A stretch of DNA of 60,376 bases, taken from the NCBI RefSeq assembly GCF_029870285.1, contig NZ_JACSYA010000037.1:1-60376 (forward strand). Direction: 5' to 3'. The translations under genes were made by a program, and so were the position numbers. The notes under the pieces are model-generated. The model ran no database searches. It saw only the letters and a list, made by a program, of their open reading frames with translations, and had not been told where the DNA came from. The stretch is from Delftia sp. PS-11. Lineage in GTDB: Bacteria; Pseudomonadota; Gammaproteobacteria; Burkholderiales; Burkholderiaceae_C. Position 1 is the stretch's first letter, and every line of letters begins with the position of its first letter. Shown here in pieces: positions 53,537 through 60,376 of the stretch.

Positions 53537-53562
53537 ACTGACTGTACGATCGTACAGTCAGT
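53537..53562. promoter_or_regulatory. Perfect 26-bp palindrome, TetR operator
   Basis: ACTGACTGTACGA (53537-53549) is followed directly by its exact reverse complement (53550-53562). The central TACGATCGTA resembles operators of many TetR-family proteins. It lies about 35 bases before the MFS start codon and 80 after the TetR start, so it can repress both. Confidence 0.8.
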
Positions 53563-53596
53563 GCCGGCAATCAACCATGCATCGGGAGACAGGACC

Positions 53597-54832
53597 ATGA
53601 CCTTCCAATCCGGCACATTGAAATGGCGCGTGCTGACTGGCTATTTCCTCAGCTACATGTTCGATGCCGTAGACATCATCATCCTGGCCATCGCCATGCC
53701 TGCCATCACGGCATCACTGCAGATCAGCCCCATGCAGGCGGGCCTGCTGGTGACGGCAACGCTGCTGGGCATCGGTTTGAGCGGAGTGGTGATGGGGCCG
53801 GTGGCCGATGCACTGGGGCGGCGCAAGGCGCTGCTGCTGTCGCTGACCACGTTTGGCCTGCTGACCATGGCCATCGCAGGTGCCGCAGATTGGCGTCAGA
53901 TACTGGTCCTTCGATTTCTCTCGGGTCTGGGCCTGGGCAGTGTCTGGAGCACGGCGGCGGCCCATGTGAACGAGACCTGGCCTGTGCGCCAGCGCGGCCG
54001 GGCCACATCCTTCGTGCTCAGCTCGTTTTCTGTGGGCGCGGCACTGGCAGCGGCGGCTGCCGCCTATGTGCTGCCTGTCCATGGCTGGCGTGTGCTGTTC
54101 TTTGTCTGTGGTGCTGCCGTGGTGATTGCGATTGCCTATGTGTGGTTTTGCGTGCCCGAGTCCCAGTCCTGGCTGGAGCAGCGCCGCCAGCGCGGCATGC
54201 ACGGCGGCAAGGCTGGCAGCGTGCAGGGCATTGCAGCGCTGTTTGCTCCGGACCTGCTGCGCGTGACCGTACTGGGCACGCTGACTTCGGCGTTGGCGCT
54301 GGCCGCCTACTGGGGGGCCAGCACCTGGCTGCCGACTTTTCTGGTGAAGGAGCGCGGGCTGGATATGGGCACCATGGCGCGCTTCATGGCCTTGCTCAAT
54401 ATCGGCATGTTCGTGGGCTACAACGCCTTTGGCCTGATTGCTGACCGCATTGGCAAGCAGCGTGCCGTCATCCTGTCGCTGGCTGGCACGGGGCTGGCAT
54501 TGCCGCTGTATATCCAGGCCACGGACCACGCCGTCTTGCTGTGGCTGGGGCCGGTGTTCGCATTTTTCATGGCCTTTGCCGGACTGATGGGCTCGTATCT
54601 GGCGGAACTGTTTCCCACGCAGCTGCGGGCCACCGGCACGGGCTTTTGCTTCAACGTGGGGCGCGGGATCTCTGCCCTTGCGCCACTGGCTTTGGGCTCG
54701 CTGTCTGCCAGCCTGGGCTTTGCCACGGGCATCGCGCTGTGCGCAGGCCTGTTTCTGGTGGCCGCTGTGGTGGCTGCCCTGTTGCCACGCGATGGCGCCG
54801 TGGCCGGCGCCCAGGCTGCTGCAGCGCGTTGA
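53597..54832 (+). CDS. MFS transporter (aromatic acid:H+ symporter-like)
   Basis: 411-residue carrier with twelve predicted helices. Family landmarks: DAVDIIILAIAMPAI in helix 1, the loop motif GPVADALGRRKALLLS (about residues 67-82) and the central-loop pattern PESQSWLEQRR near 192. This resembles the aromatic acid (AAHS/benzoate) group. It is the first gene of an operon with a cyclase and fumarylacetoacetase, so the substrate is probably an aromatic or dicarbonyl acid. The start follows GGGAGACAGG; an in-frame extension to 53096 is spurious. Confidence 0.87.
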   Translation: MTFQSGTLKWRVLTGYFLSYMFDAVDIIILAIAMPAITASLQISPMQAGLLVTATLLGIGLSGVVMGPVADALGRRKALLLSLTTFGLLTMAIAGAADWRQILVLRFLSGLGLGSVWSTAAAHVNETWPVRQRGRATSFVLSSFSVGAALAAAAAAYVLPVHGWRVLFFVCGAAVVIAIAYVWFCVPESQSWLEQRRQRGMHGGKAGSVQGIAALFAPDLLRVTVLGTLTSALALAAYWGASTWLPTFLVKERGLDMGTMARFMALLNIGMFVGYNAFGLIADRIGKQRAVILSLAGTGLALPLYIQATDHAVLLWLGPVFAFFMAFAGLMGSYLAELFPTQLRATGTGFCFNVGRGISALAPLALGSLSASLGFATGIALCAGLFLVAAVVAALLPRDGAVAGAQAAAAR

Positions 54833-54871
54833 CCCCGATTACTTCATATCTTTGCCCACCAGGAGACTTGC

Positions 54872-55681
54872 ATGCCCCGCCGCTTTGTCGATCTGTCTAT
54901 TTACCTGGAAAACGATGTGGTCTCGGATCCTCCAGCCTTCAGGCCCGAGATCCAATACTTCACCCACGAAAACACGGTCGATCAGATCGAGCCCTTCTTC
55001 CCGGGGCTGCGCAGACAGGACCTGCCGGATGGGGAGGGCTGGGCGGTCGAGCGCGTCACGCTGTCCACCCACAACGGCACCCATCTCGATGCGCCGTACC
55101 ACTTCCACAGCACCATGGACAAGGCATTGGGCGAGAGAAAGCCGGCCATCACCATTGACCAGGTGCCGCTGGAGTGGTGCTTCCAGCCCGGCGTGAAACT
55201 GGATTTTCGCCACTTCGCAGATGGCTATGTGGTGACGGCGGCAGATGTCGATGCCGAGCTGCGGCGCATCGGCCACGTGCTGCAGCCGCTGGAGATCGTG
55301 GTGGTCAATACACGGGCAGGAGGCCGCTATGGCGGCAGTGACTATGTGTCCTCAGGCTGCGGCATGGGTTATGAGGCCACCATGTACCTGCTGGAGCGCG
55401 GCGTGCGCCTGACGGGCACCGATGCCTGGAGCTGGGATGCGCCCTTCATCCATACGGCACAGAAGTACGCTGCCACGCATGACGCCAGCCTGATCTGGGA
55501 GGGGCACAAGGCCGGGCGCGACATCGGCTATTGCCACATCGAAAAACTGCACAACCTGGAGGCGCTGCCGTCGGACGGCTTTTTCATCAGCTGCTTCCCG
55601 CACAAGATCCGTGGTGCTTCGGCAGGCTGGACGCGCGCCGTGGCGATTTTTGACGAGGCTTTGCAGGCACAGGCCGTCTGA
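54872..55681 (+). CDS. Cyclase family protein (kynurenine formamidase/isatin hydrolase-like)
   Basis: 269-residue metal-dependent hydrolase of the cyclase family. The metal-binding motif HNGTHLDAPYH (residues 67-77) is intact, with the following His in the ISCFPHKIRG segment near 250. The family includes kynurenine formamidase and isatin hydrolase, which open amide or imide rings with Mn or Zn. The start follows AGGAGAC closely. It lies 39 bases after the MFS gene and 22 bases before fumarylacetoacetase. It may hydrolyse a cyclic or amidated precursor to a compound the latter can cleave; this is inference. Confidence 0.85.
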   Translation: MPRRFVDLSIYLENDVVSDPPAFRPEIQYFTHENTVDQIEPFFPGLRRQDLPDGEGWAVERVTLSTHNGTHLDAPYHFHSTMDKALGERKPAITIDQVPLEWCFQPGVKLDFRHFADGYVVTAADVDAELRRIGHVLQPLEIVVVNTRAGGRYGGSDYVSSGCGMGYEATMYLLERGVRLTGTDAWSWDAPFIHTAQKYAATHDASLIWEGHKAGRDIGYCHIEKLHNLEALPSDGFFISCFPHKIRGASAGWTRAVAIFDEALQAQAV

Positions 55682-55703
55682 GGGCCCGGGAGCGATTGCC
55701 ACC

Positions 55704-57032
55704 ATGATTGCACTTGACCATACCCATGATGCCGGCGCCCGCAGCTGGCTCGGCTCTGCCCAGGAGGGCGGCACCGATTTTCCCCTCCAGAACCTGCCGT
55801 TTGCGGTATTTCGCAGGCAAGGTTCGCAGCAGGCCCTGCGCGGCGGCGTGGCGATTGGCGACCAGGTGCTGGACCTGGCTGCGCTGGCCGCTGTGGGCGT
55901 GCTGGATGGGGCCGCGCGTCAGGCCCTTTGCGCTGCGGCGCAGCCTGCGCTCAACGACTTTCTCGCGCTGGGCCCACAGGCCTGGCGTGCGCTGCGGCAT
56001 GCGCTGTTCGCCCTGCTGCACGCCGATGCCCCGGCCGCGCAGGCACAGACAGCGTGCGCCTGCCTTGTTCCACAAGCCGATGCCGAGTACGCGCTGCCCG
56101 CGCGCATTGGCGACTACACGGACTTCTACACCTCGCTGGACCACGCGCTCAACTGCATGCGCATCATGTATCCCGGCACCGACGTGCCGGCCAATTTCCG
56201 CTGGCTGCCGCAGGCCTACCATGGCCGGGTGTCGTCCATCGGCGTCAGCGGCCAGCGCTTTCACCGGCCCATGGGCCAGTACCTGCCGCAGGGTGCCGCT
56301 ACGCCGGTGTTCCAGCCCTGCGCACGCATGGACTACGAGCTGGAGCTGGGTTTCTGGATAGGGCCTGGCAACGCCCAGGGGCACTCCATTGCGCTGGAGC
56401 GCGCCGAGGCGCATGTGTTCGGCATTAGCCTGCTCAACGACTGGTCGGCGCGCGATATCCAGGCCTGGGAGATGGCGCCGCTCGGGCCCTTTCACGCCAA
56501 GAACTTCGCCACCACCGTGTCGCCCTGGATCGTGACACTGGATGCGCTGGCGCCTTTTCGCACAGCATGGACCCGGCCTGCCAGTGACCCTCAGCCATTG
56601 CCCTATCTGCAATCCCCGAGCAATCACGAAGCCGGCGCTCTCGACATCCAGCTGGAGGTCTGGCTGCACAGCGAGCAGGCACGTGTGCAGGGGCGGGGGC
56701 CTGCGCGGCTGTCAGGCACCAGCTTCCGCCACCAGTACTGGAACATGGCACAGATGGTGGCCCACCACACGGCAGGCGGCTGCAACCTGCAGCCAGGCGA
56801 CCTGATCGGCAGCGGCACCATCTCGGGCCCAGGCCCCGGCGAGGCCGGAGCATTGATCGAGCTGGCTCGGGGCGGACACAGCCCCGTGGACATCGGTGGT
56901 GGCGAGCAGCGCGGTTTTCTGCACGATGGCGACACGGTGGTACTGCGCGGCTGGTGCGAGAAGCCTGGAGCTGCGCGCATCGGGTTCGGGCAGTGCCGTG
57001 GGACGGTGCTGGCTGCGCATGTGCATGGCTAG
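55704..57032 (+). CDS. fahA: Fumarylacetoacetase
   Basis: 442-residue hydrolase that cleaves C-C bonds in beta-diketones, the last step of homogentisate degradation (fumarylacetoacetate to fumarate and acetoacetate). An N-terminal SH3-like domain (about 1-125) is followed by the metal-binding catalytic fold: DYTDFYTSLDHALNC near 135, MDYELELGFWIGPGN near 215 and NDWSARDIQAWE near 250. The C-terminus has SGTISGPGPGEAG. Sequence and length fit authentic FahA, not the short family. The usual partner hmgA is not in the window and the operon instead has a cyclase gene. The start at 55704 follows GGGAG; spacing 11. Confidence 0.9.
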   Translation: MIALDHTHDAGARSWLGSAQEGGTDFPLQNLPFAVFRRQGSQQALRGGVAIGDQVLDLAALAAVGVLDGAARQALCAAAQPALNDFLALGPQAWRALRHALFALLHADAPAAQAQTACACLVPQADAEYALPARIGDYTDFYTSLDHALNCMRIMYPGTDVPANFRWLPQAYHGRVSSIGVSGQRFHRPMGQYLPQGAATPVFQPCARMDYELELGFWIGPGNAQGHSIALERAEAHVFGISLLNDWSARDIQAWEMAPLGPFHAKNFATTVSPWIVTLDALAPFRTAWTRPASDPQPLPYLQSPSNHEAGALDIQLEVWLHSEQARVQGRGPARLSGTSFRHQYWNMAQMVAHHTAGGCNLQPGDLIGSGTISGPGPGEAGALIELARGGHSPVDIGGGEQRGFLHDGDTVVLRGWCEKPGAARIGFGQCRGTVLAAHVHG

Positions 57033-57166
57033 CTGGTGCCAATGAGTGCTGCGCAGGCGTGGGGGCAATTCTGTCCTCTGCAGCCGAGCGTTTCTGCTGT
57101 TGATGTCGCAGCATCCGAACGAAGCAGTACAACAACTACAGGGGGCGCTTTGATGGTTGGGAGAGA

Positions 57167-57910
57167 CTAAATTTGCACAGCCCGCCCGATGAACTGGATG
57201 GGGCCTGTGGGCCTGCCGATCGGTGAGCCTCCGGCAGGCTCCAGCGTCAGCTCGAACAGCTGGTTTGGCTGCAAGGGCGGCAGTTTGTCGACGGGCACTT
57301 CGATGGCCTCGCCGGGCTTGACCAGGCCCAGGGATACGGGCGCGCTCCAGCCATCTGCCTTGGTCCAGAACTGCAGGGACTTCTCTGCCGGTATGGCATC
57401 CGTGCCCAGCGGCACCAGACGCAGACGGCCTTCCGCCTGGGCCTGCACCAGCCAGCCGGGTGCCTGGTTTTGTGGCGCTGCCAGCACGACGAAGTAGCGC
57501 GGGGGCGCCGGTGGTGCAGCTTCTCGCACCACCAGCACGGCAGCGAGCACGGCTGCTGCTGCAAACCCGCCGCCCGCCAGTCCGCGCCACAAAGCCAGGC
57601 TGTCCCAATGCCACCATCGGCGGTTGGATGCTGACGGACCCGTCTGGCGCGTGGGCGCGATGCTGGCTGCAATGCGCTGCCACAGCGCGGGTGATGGTTC
57701 CACGGCAGGTGCCAAGCCGGTCAGTGGCATCAGGCGCTGTTCCCAGGCCTGCACGGCCATGCGCAATGCGCTGTCATGGGGCAGCCGTGCTTCGATGGAG
57801 CGGCGCTGCAGCGCATCGAGGGTGCCCAGCACGTACTCGCCTGCCTGCATCTGCAGTTCTTCATCGGGGCCGCCATCCATCGGCCGTGTTGGGTGGGTGT
57901 CGCCGCTCAT
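57167..57910 (-). CDS. Anti-sigma factor (RskA-like)
   Basis: 247-residue single-pass inner-membrane protein. The cytoplasmic N-terminal part (about residues 8-75) is the anti-sigma domain. A transmembrane helix lies at about 115-135 (GFAAAAVLAAVLVVREAA), and the periplasmic C-terminal domain resembles the anti-sigma-K type. Its start overlaps the sigma-factor stop (ATGA at 57910-57907), consistent with co-translation. It likely holds the ECF sigma factor until a periplasmic signal releases it. An earlier ATG (57919) would add three residues. Confidence 0.82.
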   Translation of the reverse strand: MSGDTHPTRPMDGGPDEELQMQAGEYVLGTLDALQRRSIEARLPHDSALRMAVQAWEQRLMPLTGLAPAVEPSPALWQRIAASIAPTRQTGPSASNRRWWHWDSLALWRGLAGGGFAAAAVLAAVLVVREAAPPAPPRYFVVLAAPQNQAPGWLVQAQAEGRLRLVPLGTDAIPAEKSLQFWTKADGWSAPVSLGLVKPGEAIEVPVDKLPPLQPNQLFELTLEPAGGSPIGRPTGPIQFIGRAVQI

Positions 57911-58485
57911 TGCATGCATTCCCGCAAGGCGCGCAATCCGCGCTGAATCCAGGCCTTTACCGTGCCCAGCGGCGCTTGCACCCGCGCCGCGATCTCGCTG
58001 TGGCTGCAGCCATCCACATAGGCATGCAGCAGGCAGGCGCGGCGCTCAGGCTCCAGCCGTTCCAGGCAATGGCCCAGACGGCCCAGCGCAGCTTGCCGCT
58101 CCCACTCGTTGCCACTGTCGCGCCAGGCTGCCAGTGATGCCTGGGCATCATGGCCTTGTATGGTCGGTTCGTCCAGCGATGCCTCACGGGAGCCGTCACG
58201 CACCCGGTTGAGCGCTGCATGCCGCACCACACTGTAAATCCAGCCCCGGCCAGAGCCCCGATTTCCGTCAAAGCTGGAGGCACGGCTCCATATGGAGACA
58301 AAAGCATCGTGCAGCACATCTTCTGCCAGGGCGCGATCCCTGACTATGCGCAGGGCTACGCCCAGAAGGTAGCGTGCCTCCTGCGCATAAATGCGCTGCA
58401 AAGCAGCGCGCTCGCCACGGGCGCAGGCGCGCAATGCAGCATCATGGTCGAAGGCTTCGCTGGAATGGGTGGCGTCGTGCTGCAC
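57907..58485 (-). CDS. ECF RNA polymerase sigma factor (SigK-like)
   Basis: 192-residue sigma-70 family factor of the extracytoplasmic function class. Region 2 (about 25-95) contains EARYLLGVALRIVRDRALAE and the DVLHDAFVSIW -10 recognition helix; region 4 (about 130-185) ends with EIAARVQAPLGTVKAWIQRGL, the -35 recognition helix. It is followed with overlap by the anti-sigma gene and is preceded by a DUF3455 lipoprotein gene 67 bases upstream on the same strand. The signal and targets are not known; autoregulation of this set is likely. Confidence 0.9.
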   Translation of the reverse strand: MQHDATHSSEAFDHDAALRACARGERAALQRIYAQEARYLLGVALRIVRDRALAEDVLHDAFVSIWSRASSFDGNRGSGRGWIYSVVRHAALNRVRDGSREASLDEPTIQGHDAQASLAAWRDSGNEWERQAALGRLGHCLERLEPERRACLLHAYVDGCSHSEIAARVQAPLGTVKAWIQRGLRALRECMQ

Positions 58486-58551
58486 GAAGTATGGCGAAGG
58501 CGGGGTTGCGCAAAAATCCTTTGCCGAGTGTATCCGTGCCGCGACCGGGTT

Positions 58552-59124
58552 TCACGCAGGCTTCCAGAAGATGTAGTCGGCCTGGTACTTCACAGTGGCC
58601 TTCTGGCCCTTGGTGGCCGCACTGCAGGGCTTGTCAGCCGGAGCCACGCCGCCTTGCAGCGCCACGCGCTGGATATAGCTCACGCCTGCCAGTTCGCCGT
58701 TGCCCATGACGGGATTGGCCTTGACCAGCTGGTAAGGCAGATTGCCCGCGCCGGAGGGCGCGACGGCCAGCTGTGTGGCAGTGAGTTTGGAGCCGTCGCT
58801 GGCTTCCCAGGTAGCCGGAGGGCCGTAGTAGCGGCCGACCTGCTTGCCCGCGCGGTCCTTGAGCACCGCCTCAGGTCCGACAAAGACCCATTCGGTCTGG
58901 CCCGGCGCACCAGCCTTGTCCCGGCATTCATAGGTAATGTCGCCACTGCCCACGGTTTCCCAGGCGACCTTGTGGCCAGCCGGAACCTGGATGGGCGCTG
59001 GCAGAGACGCCTGCGAAAACGTGCTGGCTGGCTTGTGCATCGAACCACAGGCAGCCAGCAAAACGGCGGCTCCTGCTGCTGTGGTGATGGTAGCGATGCG
59101 AGAGGTTGTGCGGGCAGTTGACAT
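58552..59124 (-). CDS. DUF3455 lipoprotein
   Basis: 190-residue predicted lipoprotein. The signal peptide ends in the lipobox LLAAC with Cys26, and the mature sequence contains IQVPAGHKVAWETVGSGDIT near 45, a DUF3455 hallmark, and two further cysteines that could form a disulfide. Function of the family is unknown. The start at 59124 is chosen as the M before a normal signal peptide; the in-frame extension to 59280 is spurious. It lies 67 bases ahead of the ECF sigma gene on the same strand and may be its target. Confidence 0.78.
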   Translation of the reverse strand: MSTARTTSRIATITTAAGAAVLLAACGSMHKPASTFSQASLPAPIQVPAGHKVAWETVGSGDITYECRDKAGAPGQTEWVFVGPEAVLKDRAGKQVGRYYGPPATWEASDGSKLTATQLAVAPSGAGNLPYQLVKANPVMGNGELAGVSYIQRVALQGGVAPADKPCSAATKGQKATVKYQADYIFWKPA

Positions 59125-59384
59125 CTCTGTTCTCCAAACAAGTGTGTACAAGGGGTTGAAGCAGCATTTCTCTGGGCTGCTGCTGGTACTACCCGCCAGC
59201 GTCCCGTTTGGATGCACCGAGAACAAAAAATTTTTCCGCCCTGTGCTGATGTGTGCTCCAGCCATGGAGAGGCCGTGCAATCTGCAGATGTCGATAGCTG
59301 GGCCCGGGCAACGGAAGATTATCGGGCAAGAGGTGGCGATGCAGGCTCAGACCCGGAATCAATCGCATGCGACTTGTATTTTTG

Positions 59385-59420
59385 GCCGTCACAGCCGTCA
59401 CAGGCGTCACAGGCGTCACA
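59385..59420. repeat. Four 9-bp tandem repeats
   Basis: GCCGTCACA twice followed by GGCGTCACA twice, without spacers. Lies about 90-125 bases before the toxin operator and 260 bases from the DUF3455 start. Short tandem arrays like this can vary in copy number; no function is assigned. Confidence 0.75.
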
Positions 59421-59507
59421 ATCAATAGGCATAAGCATTGTTTGCTATGGAAGTAGTAGCTGGCATGGTCAGTGCGCACTCGCTGGAGACAGTGCACAGG
59501 GCCAAAA

Positions 59508-59524
59508 CTAATCCAGTGGATTAG
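59508..59524. promoter_or_regulatory. HigA-type operator CTAATCC-AGT-GGATTAG
   Basis: Perfect 7-bp arms around AGT, about 10 bases upstream of the toxin start. The TAATCC/GGATTA arms are typical of HigA antitoxin operators. The antitoxin, alone or with toxin, should repress the module by binding here. Confidence 0.65.
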
Positions 59525-59534
59525 AATTTGGAGC

Positions 59535-59888
59535 ATGAGCCAGCCCATGCAAGGCATTGCCGAACTTCCCAGCTTCGCCCGCTTGGCGTCAAAGCTGCTT
59601 GACCAGCAAGAGCGCCAAGACCTGATTGCTTACCTGGCGAACCATCCAGAGGCCGGAGACGTCATGGAAGGCACGGGAGGGGTGCGCAAACTGCGTTGGA
59701 GTCGTGGCAGCCAGGGCAAAAGCGGTGGTGTACGAGTCATCTACTATTTTCATGATGCCCGCATGCCGCTTTATCTGTTGACCCTTTTTGCAAAAGGCGA
59801 CAAGGCCAACTTGACCAAGGCCGAGCGCAACGAGCTGTCCGGGTTGGTGGACATTCTGGTGAGTATTTGGAAAGGACCGAGAACATGA
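59535..59888 (+). CDS. higB: RelE/ParE-type toxin (HigB2-like)
   Basis: 117-residue toxin of the RelE superfamily, probably an mRNA-interfering endoribonuclease acting at the ribosome. The family motif GTGGVRKLRWSRGSQGKSGG (about 45-64) and RVIYYFHDARMPLYLLTLFAKG closely match HigB2 of Vibrio. The ATG at 59535 follows GGAG after a palindromic promoter. Its stop overlaps the antitoxin start (ATGA), so toxin precedes antitoxin, the HigBA order. The start at 59472 that extends the frame lacks signals. Intact, no inactivating change visible. Confidence 0.87.
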   Translation: MSQPMQGIAELPSFARLASKLLDQQERQDLIAYLANHPEAGDVMEGTGGVRKLRWSRGSQGKSGGVRVIYYFHDARMPLYLLTLFAKGDKANLTKAERNELSGLVDILVSIWKGPRT

Positions 59889-60169
59889 GCGCTGCATTCG
59901 AGAGCATCAAGCAAGGCCTGCAGGAAGCGATTGCCCACGCCAAGGGCCAGTCCCCCGAGGTGGTTGTTCATCATCCTCGCGCAGTCGATGTGAAGGCCGT
60001 GCGCGCCAAGGTGGGGATGACGCAAGAGCAGTTTGCCGCGCGCTTCGGCTTCTCCACGGCCACGCTGCGCCATTGGGAGCGCGGCGACCGTGTTCCGCGT
60101 GGCCCTGCGCTGGTGCTGTTGAACGTCATAGAGCGCAACCCCCAGGCTGTTATCGCTGCGCTTGCCTGA
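59885..60169 (+). CDS. higA: HigA-like XRE antitoxin
   Basis: 94-residue DNA-binding antitoxin. The helix-turn-helix spans about residues 38-80 (VRAKVGMTQEQFAARFGFST, then ATLRHWERGDRVPRGPALV), with a helical N-terminal arm (FESIKQGLQEAIAHAKG) that should wrap the toxin. Start ATG overlaps the toxin stop by 4 bases. It should neutralise HigB and repress the operon at the palindrome 59508-59524. Past it the window holds about 200 bases with no confident gene. Confidence 0.88.
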   Translation: MSAAFESIKQGLQEAIAHAKGQSPEVVVHHPRAVDVKAVRAKVGMTQEQFAARFGFSTATLRHWERGDRVPRGPALVLLNVIERNPQAVIAALA

Positions 60170-60376
60170 GGCATGACCATGACCAAGATTGTTGACGCCA
60201 TCCGCTGCGTGTGTGGTGCCCTTGGCGTGCGCCTGGTGGTCCAACCTATCTAAACCTGACCTTTTGCAGGCTGGCGCTGGTTGCGCTGGGCTGACCGTTT
60301 ACGCCCTGGCTAGGCCCGCGAACCGAAAAGCGGGAACCCTACCCGCCTGCCTTGGGCACCATTTACAGGGATGTAT
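60170..60376. other. Terminal stretch, hairpin, no gene
   Basis: About 200 bases to the window end with no confident gene. A stem-loop GCGGG-AACCCTA-CCCGC lies near 60330-60347, and a 26-codon frame from ATG 60174 is too short to support. Composition is like the neighbours. Confidence 0.4.

Larger units (their letters stand above)
59125..59534. other. Intergenic region with tandem repeat and toxin operator
   Basis: 410 bases between divergent genes. It contains four 9-base tandem units (59385-59420) and the HigA-type palindrome (59508-59524), listed separately. The first 260 bases show no supported gene. Its AT content rises near the toxin start, consistent with a promoter. Confidence 0.5.

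Noticed and set aside
59385..59420. Possible CRISPR repeats
   Set aside because: Units are 9 bases with no spacers, so this is a simple tandem repeat.
60290..60376. tRNA- or tmRNA-like 3' end ending in ACCA
   Set aside because: No T-arm consensus and no matching acceptor stem; a simple hairpin is present.

Overview
The window is about 60 kb of GC-rich, densely coding DNA from a betaproteobacterium, most likely a Comamonadaceae member (Comamonas or Delftia type). This is inferred from three periplasmic Bug-type receptors with no TctAB membrane partners nearby, DUF3649/PepSY/DUF3325 iron-uptake modules, many LysR regulators, and aromatic or CoA-dependent catabolic cassettes. I see no rRNA, tRNA, CRISPR array, transposase or prophage gene. 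It reads as an accessory catabolic and transport region of a chromosome.

Left part (1-18 kb): a chemoreceptor cut by the window edge, an FMN-binding glutamate synthase-like protein, an AlaX-type tRNA editing protein, a DUF3649-PepSY-DUF3325 set, a PhzS-like flavin monooxygenase, and a Cache chemoreceptor ending in a CheR/CheB tether. A minus-strand catabolic operon follows: LysR regulator, DUF4286-like protein, Bug receptor, DUF2848 protein, amidase, second Bug receptor. Nested inverted repeats lie just after the LysR gene, where the operon promoter should be.

Middle (18-43 kb): NikR, a TonB-dependent receptor and a DUF4198 periplasmic protein form a nickel-uptake module, with a NikR-like operator before the receptor. 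Next come dadA with a divergent Lrp-type regulator, a LysR-controlled HMG-CoA lyase-like/CoA-transferase/Bug cassette, and a two-gene unit of unknown function. Then come an intradiol dioxygenase-like lipoprotein followed by a two-component system, a second iron-uptake operon (TonB receptor, PepSY, two small membrane proteins), metN-metI with an acireductone-dioxygenase-like cupin, and a bile-acid:sodium-symporter-like carrier divergent from a LysR gene.

Right part (43-60 kb): a decayed vapC, then a DeoR-controlled ABC sugar operon with a PfkB kinase and a GatZ/KbaZ protein, best explained as D-tagatose catabolism through tagatose-6-phosphate to fructose-6-phosphate. After it come a class I glutamine amidotransferase, an EamA exporter and XRE-cupin regulator diverging from start codons only 5 bp apart, and a TetR gene facing an MFS-cyclase-fumarylacetoacetase operon across a perfect 26-bp palindrome. 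Last are an ECF sigma/anti-sigma pair with a DUF3455 lipoprotein and a HigBA-type toxin-antitoxin module. The strongest leads are the nickel regulon, the tagatose operon, the EamA/XRE dyad and the two orphan hydrolytic operons.
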